Assembly (NCBI GenBank): GCA_012797815.1
Contig: JAAZOK010000163.1
Location: 1 to 64,000, forward strand
Direction of reading: 5' to 3'
Length of the DNA stretch: 64,000 nt
DNA from: Chloroflexota bacterium
GTDB lineage: Bacteria > Chloroflexota > Anaerolineae > Anaerolineales > Anaerolineaceae
A program made the translations under genes and the position numbers. Below are positions 16,305 to 25,535 of this stretch, piece by piece (the stretch's first letter is position 1; the number at the start of each line of letters is the position of its first letter). The notes below the pieces were generated by a model. The model was given only the letters and a program-made list of their open reading frames with translations. It searched no databases and was not told the DNA's origin.

Positions 16305-18510
16305 AATATTGCTCCCAGAAGGCGGTCAATTCCACAAAGGGAATTGCCATCACACAATTATTGAATTTTCCTTCATTCCAGGTCATCACCAATTCACGGC
16401 GGGCACGTGTGATGCCCACATATAACAGTCGCAACCTTTCAGCACTATAGTTGATGCGCGCCTGCATGGTTGGCTCTCCTTCTTGATACGGCTTTCCACC
16501 AGCCAGATTTTTCAGCGCAGCCAACATTTCCGCTTCCAGGTTGAGGCGGTCGCGAATAAAATACCGCTCTGAAATATACTGGTCGTAGGGTTGGTTGGTG
16601 GGGAAATCGTAATTATTCACCGAGACCAGGTAAACGCGATCCCATTCCAATCCCTTGGCTTTATGAATGGTGGAAACCACCACTTCCCCGCGGTGCTGGT
16701 CCGGGTCAAATTCCAGTTCCTCTTCTGAAAAGCCGTTGATGCGGATGCGATTGCTGTAGATGCGATCCAATTCGACGGCTACATCTTTTAATGTCAATGA
16801 CGGGTTGGCAGTAGCAGCCCTTTCCATCATTTCAGCTAATTTATAAGTGAGTGCCAGTTCATGGGCTGCAGTGAATAACTGTACCGAGAGGGTCAGAATG
16901 AATTCATGGATGGGTAACAGGCTGGCTTTCTGGTTTTTCTGTATGAAGATGACGAACTGTTCAAAGTTTTCTCGGAAAGTGGCGGTAAGTGAGTCCAGCG
17001 ATGATGGTTCGTTCTGCTCAAAAGGATGGAAAAGCAGATTTTCCACCAGCGTTTCTTTCTTCAGTTTGGAACAAAAAGCCCGGAAGATTTTTTTCTCTTG
17101 CGCATCCTCGGAATGCTCCTCATACAGGCTCTGGAAGGCGGCTGCCAGTTTTTTGGCGCTTTGTGGTTCTGCAAAAAAATACATCACATCGGATAATATT
17201 TTCGCTATTCTGCGCGTAGCAAAACTGGTATGCAGAAGCTCCACCGTTTTGACCTTTTTGTTCTTCAACTTCTGCACAAGACTGGCGCCTTTGTCGTTGC
17301 GGGTGACCAGGATTGCCACAGTCTGTCGTGGATTTTCTGCCAGCCAGCGCACCACCGACTGCACGACCATATCCTCTTCTTTTTCAGGCGAGAGGGCTTT
17401 ATCATACAGATAGATACGTTCCGGCATATCCGGGGGATTGGGTTGTGGATCATTCTGCCCGGTAGGTTGGATGAGAGGTGGAACAAGTGCCTTTAATAAT
17501 TCCGGTGCGGGTTCTTTTTGATTCCATTTAATGAGGTGGTTTGCCAGGTGGATGATACTGAAAGTGGACCTGCCGGAGTTGGGCAGATCATAGGGTTGCA
17601 CTCCTTTTTCATGCAGAAATTGCAGCAGGTATTTGGGATCAGCCGTGGTAAAGGTTTCATAAATAGCCTGATTCGGATCACCGACCCGTACCCAGTTGCC
17701 CTGTTCCCCGCATAAAAGACGGAGGATCTTTTCCTGCAGGGCGGAGGAATCCTGGGCTTCATCCTCGAGAATATATGGCCAGCGTTGCTGCAGGCGTTGC
17801 AGGTAATCCGCATCCAATTTCAAAATGGAATAAGCTAACCGGATGAGGTCCTGAAAGTCGATGGCAGCTTGATAACTCAAAGCATTCTGGTAATCCTGGT
17901 AGACTTCCACCCCAAAACGCAGCAATTCCTGATCGATGCCATGATGAGCCATTTGTGTCCGGATTTGTTGTGGGTTCAACTCCATATCCTTGGCTTGCTG
18001 GATAAAAGCGGATGCCATAGAAAGCAGTACCTGCTTCCACTTGTTGCCCAAATATTGCATATTGTCACGTGCATCGAGTGCGGTATATTGCAGGAGAAAA
18101 TCGGGGTTGTTGCGTTGCCAGGTGCTGACGATCTGATCCAGCAGATCATTGCTGGCTCGTTCATCCAGGATCTGGAAATTATTGGATAGCCCTGCCAGAT
18201 CGGGTCTTTCGCGCACGATATCGTGTGCCAATCCATGCAGGGTACGCACGCGATAGCCGATATTTTCCAGCAAACCCGCCTGGCGCATAAAAAGTGCGAT
18301 GCGCTTGGAAAAATTCTGCACAGCCGAATTCACCAGCGTCACGATCAGCACTTCCTGATCTTCTTTGATGCGGTCGGAAGCGATCAGATCGGCTGCCAGG
18401 TAGGAGAGGGTATGCGTTTTGCCGCTGCCGGGGACGGCAGCGATGCCCATCTTGCCGTGGGTATAGCGCAGAATGGCTGCCTGAGCGGGACGGGGAATGA
18501 ACTCAGGCAT
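16288..18510 (-). CDS. UvrD/AddA-like superfamily 1 helicase lacking a nuclease domain
   Basis: A 740-residue SF1A DNA helicase. The motifs are Walker A AVPGSGKTHTL at 25-35, Walker B ILEDEAQDSS at about 247-256, VGDPNQAIYETF at 276-287, VVVSTIHKAKGLEWDRVYLV near 610-630 (motif V) and LRLLYVGITRARRELV near 705 (motif VI). All ATPase residues look intact, so this is the motor. AddA proteins carry a C-terminal nuclease; this one ends after motif VI. It overlaps the gene upstream by 8 bases and the nuclease gene downstream by 17, so the three products are probably made in matched amounts. A plain UvrD/PcrA role is the alternative. Confidence 0.9.
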   Translation of the reverse strand: MPEFIPRPAQAAILRYTHGKMGIAAVPGSGKTHTLSYLAADLIASDRIKEDQEVLIVTLVNSAVQNFSKRIALFMRQAGLLENIGYRVRTLHGLAHDIVRERPDLAGLSNNFQILDERASNDLLDQIVSTWQRNNPDFLLQYTALDARDNMQYLGNKWKQVLLSMASAFIQQAKDMELNPQQIRTQMAHHGIDQELLRFGVEVYQDYQNALSYQAAIDFQDLIRLAYSILKLDADYLQRLQQRWPYILEDEAQDSSALQEKILRLLCGEQGNWVRVGDPNQAIYETFTTADPKYLLQFLHEKGVQPYDLPNSGRSTFSIIHLANHLIKWNQKEPAPELLKALVPPLIQPTGQNDPQPNPPDMPERIYLYDKALSPEKEEDMVVQSVVRWLAENPRQTVAILVTRNDKGASLVQKLKNKKVKTVELLHTSFATRRIAKILSDVMYFFAEPQSAKKLAAAFQSLYEEHSEDAQEKKIFRAFCSKLKKETLVENLLFHPFEQNEPSSLDSLTATFRENFEQFVIFIQKNQKASLLPIHEFILTLSVQLFTAAHELALTYKLAEMMERAATANPSLTLKDVAVELDRIYSNRIRINGFSEEELEFDPDQHRGEVVVSTIHKAKGLEWDRVYLVSVNNYDFPTNQPYDQYISERYFIRDRLNLEAEMLAALKNLAGGKPYQEGEPTMQARINYSAERLRLLYVGITRARRELVMTWNEGKFNNCVMAIPFVELTAFWEQYYAALD

Positions 18511-20611
18511 GCTGGGCTGCTCCGCGCAGGCGCTTCAGGAAGAGTTGCATCGCGCTCAGCAGGGGACTGCTCTGGTTGATACAGGCTTGATTCAATCCAA
18601 CTGCGTATAGATAAACATGGCTCTCACAACGCTCCAATAGCCCTTCCACCAATCTTGCCAGTGAAGCTTGATTGGCTTGGTATTCCTCTGCATCGGTCCA
18701 GCGTCTTTCCACTGACCAGTTGCGGTTGAGCACGTAGGGATGGGTGAGGGGTTGGTCGAGGCGCTCCCACCAGCCCATGGAGCCGATATCCAGCCAGAAT
18801 TGATATTTTACGCTCCTGTTCTTCATCAAGAAGGTGAAAGCAGGGGAAATCAGTACTGCATCGGTCTGCTCGTTCCAGAGCGCGTGACGGGAAGGCAGCA
18901 GCCCGTTTTGCAGGGTCTGGATGTACATCTGATTGACATCTACCTGCTGTGCTTCAGCCAGGGCAGCAAAAGTCGTACGAAAATCGTGTATGGAACGGAT
19001 CAGGTTATTCAGCACGGTGGCTTTATCCACATCTTCATGTAATCCGAAACCGGGCTGCGCGAGTTTTTCCCCGAATAACTGCGACAAGAAGATATCCAGT
19101 GGCAAGATTTCCTGCTTAAGCCGGTAAGTTTCGATCCATTGGACCAATTCATCATATTGGTTACCGATCTGGTGGGAGATGCGATCGCGAGTGAATGCCG
19201 GGATATCCGTGAAGGGGTCCAGCCGGTTCCCATCGGTTAGGGAATTTTCTGCCAGCAGTGCAGCACGCAGGATATCGCATTGCGGGAAAACGGTCATGAT
19301 GGCGAGGCGCAGTTCCTCAACTTGGATGGGCAGCTTCCAGTGCGGGTGGGCTGCTTTGGCGAAAACCAGCATGGTGCGGGTGATGGGTTCGTCTGCCAGC
19401 GTGCGCGAAGGACGGCTGGAAATAAAGGGTATGCCCGCGACGCTCAATTTTTGTGCTAATGCGAATTTCAACGAGTCCGGTAAATAAGGAGACAGAACGG
19501 CTATCTGACCGGGGGACTGGTGCTGTTCTGTGACGAGTTTTTGAATGGTCTGGCAGACCGCATCTACCATATCGGGATAAAAGGGCACATTCTGCAATGT
19601 ATAAGCAGCCCGGGCAACAGGCGGAAGTTGGCGGGTTTCTTTTTTTAAAATACAACGCATCAGCGAAGTATTGAAGGCTTTTATATCCTCCGCTATATCG
19701 AATTGTTCGTTGAAAGTAACATGTTGTTGGCAGATGGTTGCCAGCCGTGCGGCACTGGTGGCATCTGCTCCCAGAAAAGAACGGTAACCGGCGTGCTGGT
19801 CGCTGATGAGCAGCATAGATGGGATGTTGTCATCCAGGTCAAGGATCAGATCGTGTAGAACTGGGACATCCTCTTCCAAATTATCTGCGATCAGAAAAGT
19901 GTAGGTATTGAAGAAGTCCTTTTGCAGCGAAACATCTTGCAGGATAAAACGCCGGAACAGCTCCACTTGCAGGGAATAATCCAGCACATTGTTTTGCAAA
20001 CAGAAAGCTCGAAAAGCCAGGGCACACTCCTGGGATTGTTCGTAATGTTTCTCGCGGATATTTTCACCCGTCCAGGCAGCTTTTAAGCGCGGGGCAGTCT
20101 CTTCCAGTGCATACCCGACCAGGGCAGCCTTGTTCATGGTGTCCAGGATCTGGCTGAAAAGGCGCGCACGGTCAATACGGATCTCGAGGAAGTACTTTTT
20201 ATCCAGAAAAGGCTGGCAGACCTGTCCCATGAAATATTGGGCAGTTTCCATGTTGAGGAAGGTTGGGCGGGAACTATGGGTGTTGAAACCTGCCCTTCCC
20301 TGGATAAGCGGCCAGTAAAGCTGGATGAACTGGCGTGATAAGCCAGCCAGGGTGGTAATGGTGGGAGGATTGCCCGCTGGAAATTGTGCTTCCAGCACCG
20401 CCTGGCGATATTTCTCTGCCAGCGATAGTTGGGGCACCAGCACCAGCAAGCGTCCGAACGGGTTGCAATGAGCACTGATCTGCAGCATACGGGCAATCGC
20501 CACGGTAGTTTTACCGCTTTTAAAAGGTCCGTTCAGCGCGATGTGGCCTGGGATGGGTGAATCAAGCAATTCTTGTTGGGCGGTGTTGAAAGAAATAGTA
20601 GTGTCCATCAC
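18503..20611 (-). CDS. AddB-like degenerate helicase subunit (no nuclease domain)
   Basis: A 702-residue protein laid out like the N-terminal part of AddB. Walker A is present (GPFKSGKT, 28-35). The Walker B region is altered (FLIADNLEED, about 239-248, instead of the DE-containing motif). The next motif reads ISDQHAGYRSFLGAD (269-283), matching the GD-Q-IY-FRGA block of UvrD-like helicases with changes. Clear motifs V and VI are not visible. AddB uses such an inactive helicase fold for DNA-end and Chi binding, and its nuclease is fused; here the nuclease is two genes downstream. GTG 20611 and ATG 20608 are both possible starts. Function is inferred from architecture and context. Confidence 0.75.
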   Translation of the reverse strand: MMDTTISFNTAQQELLDSPIPGHIALNGPFKSGKTTVAIARMLQISAHCNPFGRLLVLVPQLSLAEKYRQAVLEAQFPAGNPPTITTLAGLSRQFIQLYWPLIQGRAGFNTHSSRPTFLNMETAQYFMGQVCQPFLDKKYFLEIRIDRARLFSQILDTMNKAALVGYALEETAPRLKAAWTGENIREKHYEQSQECALAFRAFCLQNNVLDYSLQVELFRRFILQDVSLQKDFFNTYTFLIADNLEEDVPVLHDLILDLDDNIPSMLLISDQHAGYRSFLGADATSAARLATICQQHVTFNEQFDIAEDIKAFNTSLMRCILKKETRQLPPVARAAYTLQNVPFYPDMVDAVCQTIQKLVTEQHQSPGQIAVLSPYLPDSLKFALAQKLSVAGIPFISSRPSRTLADEPITRTMLVFAKAAHPHWKLPIQVEELRLAIMTVFPQCDILRAALLAENSLTDGNRLDPFTDIPAFTRDRISHQIGNQYDELVQWIETYRLKQEILPLDIFLSQLFGEKLAQPGFGLHEDVDKATVLNNLIRSIHDFRTTFAALAEAQQVDVNQMYIQTLQNGLLPSRHALWNEQTDAVLISPAFTFLMKNRSVKYQFWLDIGSMGWWERLDQPLTHPYVLNRNWSVERRWTDAEEYQANQASLARLVEGLLERCESHVYLYAVGLNQACINQSSPLLSAMQLFLKRLRGAAQHA

Positions 20612-20622
20612 CCTTTATCCTA

Positions 20623-21258
20623 TCAGGAAATCAGCCATTGGTTAATAGTATGGCAGATCGTACAAGACTTGATCTTGAGGGTATCCCTGATGAGCGGCAG
20701 TCGCAGCAGCATCAGTATTCCATAAACCATCATGTAAACAACAGCACTGCTCTTATCCCCTTTGATGGCGAAATATTGGTGCACCAGGACCAACAGCCCG
20801 ATGAGATATACCAGGCGATGGATGCGCTTCCATATTTTTCCCAGGCGTACCTGCACCCGTTCCCCGGAGGTGAGCGCCAGGGGGATCAAAAGAACCAGCG
20901 CAGCCAAACCCAGCAGCAAATAGGGTTTATCTCTGAATTCGGGGATGAGCCAGTTCAAATTCAATTGATAATCCAGCACGATGAAGGTGAAGGTGTGCAG
21001 CAGGGCATAATAAAAAGCAGCCAGACCAGTGATTTTCCTTACTTTGAGCAGCGCGCTCATTCCAAGCATGTTGCGCAGCGGTGTGCAGGCAAGAGAAACC
21101 AGCAGAAAAAGCAAGGCTGTCCTGGCAGAAAATTGGGTCAGGAACAAAGTGGGATAAGGATCATAAGCATGTCGTATGTAGTTGAACAGGAACACCCCCG
21201 CAGGAACGACCGAGATCAATAGAGTAATGAGGTGGACTTTGCTGAACCTCTTTTTCAT
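20623..21258 (-). CDS. msrQ: Membrane haem protein MsrQ (ferric reductase-like)
   Basis: A 211-residue integral membrane protein with about six hydrophobic segments. It passes electrons to the periplasmic or extracytoplasmic methionine sulfoxide reductase MsrP. Candidate haem ligands are the His in YYALLHTFTF and the two His in KRIHRLVYLIGLLVLVHQYF. Length and layout match MsrQ/YedZ. Its ATG overlaps the msrP stop (ATGA at 21257-21258 region), so translation is coupled. Confidence 0.9.
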   Translation of the reverse strand: MKKRFSKVHLITLLISVVPAGVFLFNYIRHAYDPYPTLFLTQFSARTALLFLLVSLACTPLRNMLGMSALLKVRKITGLAAFYYALLHTFTFIVLDYQLNLNWLIPEFRDKPYLLLGLAALVLLIPLALTSGERVQVRLGKIWKRIHRLVYLIGLLVLVHQYFAIKGDKSSAVVYMMVYGILMLLRLPLIRDTLKIKSCTICHTINQWLIS

Positions 21259-22190
21259 CAGAAATCCACGCTGAGGTCCATACCGGTATAGAGGTTTGCC
21301 ACTTCATCATACCCGTTGAAAAGCAGGGTGTCCCGGCGCCCCGTTTCGCCAATGCGCTGTTCGGAAGCTTGTGACCAGCGCGGATGAGGGACGTTGGGGT
21401 TCACATTGGCATAAAAGCCGTATTCTCGCGAAGAGAGCGCCATCCAGAATGAAGTGGGCATCTCCTCGACCAGGTCGATCTTTTTGATGGCTTTGATGGA
21501 CTTGAAGCCATATTTCCAGGGCACCACCAAACGGATAGGTGCACCATTTTGAGGTGCCAGGTCTTTGCCATAAATGCCGGTTGCCAGGAGCGTCAAATCG
21601 TGCATGGCTTCATCCAGCCGCAGTCCTTCCACATAAGGCCAGGGATAGGTCGAGTAATTTTGTCCGGGCATCTGATCCGGATCGAAAGTCCCCTCAAAGC
21701 GGATGTATTTGGCGGCTGTGGTGGGTTGCACGGCATCCAGCAGGTCTTTGAGCAGGATGCCGCTCCACGGGATCACCATCGACCAGGCTTCCACACAGCG
21801 CATGCGGTAGATGCGGTCGATCAGGTTGAATTGCTGTTTTAGATCACTGACCAGAATTTCTTGTGGTTTCTTTACCAGTCCGCCGATCTGAACTGTCCAT
21901 GGTTGGGTGACAAAATCTGCTGCCAGTTCGGTGGGTTGTTTCTTGTTGGAAGAAAATTCATAATAATTGGTGAATCCGGTGATATCTTCTTCAGAGGTCG
22001 TGGGATTCCCCAATTCGTCACTCATAGAAGATGGTGTGCCAGCCGGGGGTGTCGGGGTGAGGGTGGCAGGCTGGCAGGCTGCCAGCAGGGCGGCAGCCGA
22101 AGAATATGTCAGGCTTGTTTTCAAGAATTTACGGCGCGATTGATACAATTCCTGTGGCGTAATAACATCCGGTTTTCTCTTTTCAGCCAT
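21258..22190 (-). CDS. msrP: Methionine sulfoxide reductase MsrP, Tat lipoprotein form
   Basis: The molybdopterin-containing catalytic subunit that repairs oxidised methionines in exported proteins. A twin-arginine motif SRRKFLK is followed by a hydrophobic stretch ending in LLAACQ, a lipobox, so this looks like a Tat-exported lipoprotein. MRCVEAWSM contains the Mo-coordinating Cys of the sulfite-oxidase fold. The conserved PWKYGFKSIKAI block follows. I prefer ATG 22190 because AAGAAAGG lies nine bases upstream; ATG 22199 directly touches that site. It overlaps msrQ by four bases, completing an msrPQ pair. Anchoring MsrP by lipid fits a cell without a classical periplasm. Confidence 0.92.
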   Translation of the reverse strand: MAEKRKPDVITPQELYQSRRKFLKTSLTYSSAAALLAACQPATLTPTPPAGTPSSMSDELGNPTTSEEDITGFTNYYEFSSNKKQPTELAADFVTQPWTVQIGGLVKKPQEILVSDLKQQFNLIDRIYRMRCVEAWSMVIPWSGILLKDLLDAVQPTTAAKYIRFEGTFDPDQMPGQNYSTYPWPYVEGLRLDEAMHDLTLLATGIYGKDLAPQNGAPIRLVVPWKYGFKSIKAIKKIDLVEEMPTSFWMALSSREYGFYANVNPNVPHPRWSQASEQRIGETGRRDTLLFNGYDEVANLYTGMDLSVDF

Positions 22191-22209
22191 GCGATCCATC
22201 CTTTCTTCT

Positions 22210-23028
22210 TCAAGGTAAATTGTAATAAGCGATCTCAGTCAGTTTGACGGTCATGCCAGCGCTTTGCAATGGATTGCTGACCAATCCAAAATAACCTGAT
22301 TTCAAACCGGAGTCATCCGTGAATTCAGCGGCAAGCCTGTCATTGATATACAGTTTGATGGTGGAACCCTTAGCCCACACACCCAGCGTATTGATCGCAG
22401 CCGGTCCTTGTGTAAGACTATCACTGGCGGTCCAATCTCCCAGGAGGGTGGAATCGTTATTGGTCCAGCGCATCAAGTTGAATTTTCCATCGCAACTGAC
22501 CAGGAAGTAATACCCTGTTTTATCCCCAAAATCGGGTTTGCGAAAAGTCAATCCGTATTGGTCGGTGCCATTACAACTCTGGGTTTCGAATTTTCCCTCC
22601 AGATAAAAATCAGCGATGTTGGGATAAGCGCAATACCATATGTATCCTCCTGAAGCACTGGAGCGATACATGTGGAGACTGCCATCTTCGACCCACACCG
22701 AGGCATTGGTGCCTTCGACCTGGGTTACGTCATTGCCAATTCCGAAGCTATTGCCGGAAGTGAGGGTGTCTTGCCAAGCTGCACTGCCTAATTGTGCTTT
22801 GGGATTATCCGTGGTGCTGGTAGGAGTGAGAGTGGCTTGTGAAGTGGAAGGCGGCAGCGTATTGGTGGGCAGCAGAATGGTGTTTTGTTGGGCTGTTTGT
22901 GTGAAAGCAAGGGCAGCCTGAGTGGCAACCTCATCATTAAAGGACGAACTTCTAAATAAAGGGAAATTGCAGGCTTGTAAAAGTAACAGGGAACTTAGAA
23001 AAATCCCGACGACCAGTATTTTTTTCAT
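22210..23028 (-). CDS. Lipoprotein with C-terminal concanavalin/LamG-like domain
   Basis: A 272-residue exported lipoprotein starting at ATG 23028, with AGGAATGAG upstream. The signal peptide ends in LLLQAC (lipidated Cys). A Thr/Pro/Ser-rich spacer spans about 45-75. The remaining roughly 190 residues look like a jelly-roll carbohydrate-binding or LamG/DUF1080-like domain: a strand with YLEGKFETQ, then YYFLVSCDGKFNLMRW, INTLGVWAKGSTIKLYINDRLAAEF and SGYFGLVS. These are typical of that fold, which often binds glycans. It lies just upstream of msrPQ, but the 20-base gap and different function leave co-transcription open. Function is unknown. Confidence 0.8.
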   Translation of the reverse strand: MKKILVVGIFLSSLLLLQACNFPLFRSSSFNDEVATQAALAFTQTAQQNTILLPTNTLPPSTSQATLTPTSTTDNPKAQLGSAAWQDTLTSGNSFGIGNDVTQVEGTNASVWVEDGSLHMYRSSASGGYIWYCAYPNIADFYLEGKFETQSCNGTDQYGLTFRKPDFGDKTGYYFLVSCDGKFNLMRWTNNDSTLLGDWTASDSLTQGPAAINTLGVWAKGSTIKLYINDRLAAEFTDDSGLKSGYFGLVSNPLQSAGMTVKLTEIAYYNLP

Positions 23029-23055
23029 GTTCTCATTCCTTCTCTTATTATGTTT

Positions 23056-23085
23056 ATTATAGTAAATCCATAAAAGGTTAACCAA
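23056..23085 (-). promoter_or_regulatory. Candidate promoter of the LamG-like lipoprotein
   Basis: On the minus strand TTGGTT and TATAAT are separated by 18 bases. The -10 lies 27 bases before the start codon at 23028. Confidence 0.5.
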
Positions 23086-23159
23086 TTTTAGAACAATATA
23101 AGAAGTTTGCAGAAATGAAAAATAACCCATTTCCAATTCTTTTAGAAATATATGTATTG

Positions 23160-23165
23160 TATAAT
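23160..23165 (+). promoter_or_regulatory. Candidate -10 element of ruvX operon
   Basis: TATAAT with a weak TTCTTT box 17 bases upstream (23137-23142). Transcription would start about seven bases before ATG 23179, favouring that codon as the ruvX start. Confidence 0.45.
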
Positions 23166-23178
23166 GCCAGTGAATGTT

Positions 23179-23634
23179 ATGAATGAAGCAAAGGTCAATG
23201 CAAGGCTACTCGGAATCGATCCGGGAGAAAAACGGATCGGTATTTCCATTTCCGACCCCAGTGGGACGATCTCACGCCCTCTGTTGGTCATCCAGTTTAT
23301 TTCTTACGCAGCCAGTGCACAGCAGATCGTCCAGTTGTGCGAGGAAAAGGGAATTGGGCAGATCATTATCGGTGTTAGCTATGATAAAGATGGAAATGCC
23401 AGTTTTTCCGGGAGAAAAGCATTACGGTTGGGTGAGGCAGTGCATACGATTTCGGATATCCCTGTAATTTACTGGGATGAATATGGCACCACCAGAAGTG
23501 CTCAACGTTCGCGCATCCAAATGGGAGTAAAAAAGAAAGAACGCCAGGGTCATCTGGATGATGTGGCAGCCTGTATCTTACTGCAATCCTATATTGATGA
23601 ACAGATCATGCAGAAAGGAAGAGAACAAGGATGA
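23179..23634 (+). CDS. ruvX: RuvX/YqgF Holliday-junction resolvase-like nuclease
   Basis: An RNase H-fold protein of about 151 residues. The family acts in pre-16S rRNA processing and may resolve Holliday junctions. It carries LGIDPGEKRIGISISDP at the N-terminus with the first catalytic Asp, a GVSYDKDG segment, and DDVAACILLQSYID at the C-terminus with the last acidic pair. ATG codons at 23152 and 23164 are alternative starts. I prefer 23179 because it is closest to the conserved core and to the predicted transcript start. Its TGA overlaps the mltG ATG, and ruvX beside mltG is a common arrangement. Confidence 0.9.
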   Translation: MNEAKVNARLLGIDPGEKRIGISISDPSGTISRPLLVIQFISYAASAQQIVQLCEEKGIGQIIIGVSYDKDGNASFSGRKALRLGEAVHTISDIPVIYWDEYGTTRSAQRSRIQMGVKKKERQGHLDDVAACILLQSYIDEQIMQKGREQG

Positions 23635-24764
23635 CCGGCAAGCGCCTGACCACCATTTTCATATTGATCATCTTCGTTGCTGTCCTCCTGTTAGGCAGTG
23701 CATACATATTTCTGATTGCAATTCCAACCCGTGTGGCGGAGCTGTATGGTGCTCCCGCGAGTGGATTGGGAATAGGGACGGTGAGCCGTTATGCCTGGCT
23801 GTTGTATACCAACCAAGCAGAGTTGCTTAAGGGGACGGATGAAGCATCGCCTGAAACACTGGAAATTAAAATTAATGCGGGGGATGATGCCAGTGTGATC
23901 AGCACTAACCTGGCTGCAGTCGGCTTGATCCCTGACGAGGAAATCTTCCTGAAGTATCTGATCTATAAGGGCTATGATTCCATTTTACAGAGTGGGAGCT
24001 ATTCTTTTTCGGGTGCACAATCTGCTGTGGAAATTGCAGCGATGATGATCGACCCCACCCCGGAAGATGTGGACTTTGTCATCCTCCCCGGTATGCGCTA
24101 TACAGAAATTGCTGCTTTGATCCCAACCGCGGGACTGGATTTTTCGGCAGATGAATTGCTTGCTCTCTTTGAAAGCGGCGAAGGGCTGATCATGCCGGCA
24201 ATTTTTCAAGGTGCGGAAAATCTGGAAGGATTGATCCTGGCAGGCGATTATGTGATCCCTCGTTCAGTAAGTGCTGTGGAATTTTTGCAAGCTCTTATTG
24301 ATCAGACGGCCGCACAGTTTACACCGGAGGTGATCGGGGCTTTCTCCCAGCAAGGGCTGGATGCGTATCAAGCCATCACCCTGGCATCCATCGTTGAAAA
24401 AGAAGCGATTCGGGCAGAAGAAAAATCGGCTATTGTTTCCGTTTTTCTCAACCGTCTGCGGGTCGGTATGCCGCTGCAAAGTGATCCTACCGTTCAATAT
24501 GCACTGGGATGGGATGGAGCGAGCCAATCGTGGTGGAAATCGCCCCTGGCTGCCGCTGATCTGGCGGTTTCTTCACCATATAATACCTATATCTATGGTG
24601 GTCTGACCCCTACTCCTATCTGTTCGGTGAGCATCGATAGTCTGATCGCTGTAGCGTTTCCACAGCAGAGCGACTATTTTTATTTTCGTTCTGCCTGTGA
24701 TGGAAGTGGGTATCATGTTTTTGCGCAGAGCTATGCAGAACATCAGTCGAACGCATGCCCTTAA
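23631..24764 (+). CDS. mltG: Endolytic murein transglycosylase MltG
   Basis: A 377-residue membrane-anchored lytic transglycosylase that terminates glycan strand elongation. One N-terminal membrane span (about 8-30) is followed by a LysM-like region and the YceG domain. The domain shows ASIVEKEA with the catalytic Glu, QSDPTVQYALG, and SPYNTYIYGGLTPTPI, all diagnostic. It overlaps ruvX by four bases (ATGA) and is 12 bases upstream of ppgK. The presence of MltG with an L,D-transpeptidase indicates that the organism makes peptidoglycan. Confidence 0.95.
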   Translation: MTGKRLTTIFILIIFVAVLLLGSAYIFLIAIPTRVAELYGAPASGLGIGTVSRYAWLLYTNQAELLKGTDEASPETLEIKINAGDDASVISTNLAAVGLIPDEEIFLKYLIYKGYDSILQSGSYSFSGAQSAVEIAAMMIDPTPEDVDFVILPGMRYTEIAALIPTAGLDFSADELLALFESGEGLIMPAIFQGAENLEGLILAGDYVIPRSVSAVEFLQALIDQTAAQFTPEVIGAFSQQGLDAYQAITLASIVEKEAIRAEEKSAIVSVFLNRLRVGMPLQSDPTVQYALGWDGASQSWWKSPLAAADLAVSSPYNTYIYGGLTPTPICSVSIDSLIAVAFPQQSDYFYFRSACDGSGYHVFAQSYAEHQSNACP

Positions 24765-24776
24765 CAAGGAGAAAAT

Positions 24777-25535
24777 ATGGCAAAGGTTTTGGGAATTGAT
24801 GTGGGTGGCTCCGGCATCAAAGGGGCTCTGGTCGATACAAGGAAAGGCACCTTACTCACCGAACGAAAACGCTATCCAACGGAAGAAAAGGATAAACCTG
24901 CCAAGGTACTGGAGATCATCCATACCTTTGTAAAAGACCTGCACTGGGATGGGATGATCGGGATCGGTTTTCCGGCGGTTGTCAAGCATGGTATTGCTTT
25001 CACGGCTGCCAACATCAATAAAAAATGGGTGGGGATCAATATTGCCGAGCAGGTCTATCAAAAAACCGGATTGAATACTTATTGTGTCAACGACGCCGAT
25101 GCAGCAGGGCTTGCAGAAATGGAATTCGGGGCGGGGCGTTCCTATAAAAATGATATTGTAATCATTCTGACACTGGGAACGGGAATCGGATCAGCAATTT
25201 TCGTGCGCGGTGAGTTGTTCCCTAACACTGAACTGGGGCATTTGAAGATCAGAGGTAAGTATGCGGAGAAAAGAGCTTCGGATGCAGTCAGACAGAAGAA
25301 AGATCTGCGTTGGAAGGAATGGGCCGTATTGCTCCAAGAATACCTGAACAGAGTGGAGTTTCTATTCAGTCCGGATGTCATCATTATCGGCGGGGGTGCC
25401 AGTAAAAATCATGAAAGATTTTTCCCTTATCTTGATGTAAAAGCCAGATTGTTACCTGCGGAACTTTTAAACCTGGCAGGAATTATTGGTGCAGCCCGCT
25501 ATGCAGAATTGACGAAAAAGAAGAAGGAGTGGTAA
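24777..25535 (+). CDS. ppgK: Polyphosphate glucokinase (ROK family)
   Basis: A 252-residue glucokinase that uses polyphosphate, often also ATP. GIDVGGSGIKGALVD is the phosphate-binding start motif. The central block LTLGTGIGSAIFVRGELFPNTELGHL is followed by the basic segment KYAEKRASDAVRQKKDLRW, which is characteristic of PpgK rather than other ROK kinases. IIGGGASK lies near the end. The gene is last in the ruvX-mltG-ppgK unit, with AAGGAG before its ATG. Confidence 0.93.
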   Translation: MAKVLGIDVGGSGIKGALVDTRKGTLLTERKRYPTEEKDKPAKVLEIIHTFVKDLHWDGMIGIGFPAVVKHGIAFTAANINKKWVGINIAEQVYQKTGLNTYCVNDADAAGLAEMEFGAGRSYKNDIVIILTLGTGIGSAIFVRGELFPNTELGHLKIRGKYAEKRASDAVRQKKDLRWKEWAVLLQEYLNRVEFLFSPDVIIIGGGASKNHERFFPYLDVKARLLPAELLNLAGIIGAARYAELTKKKKEW

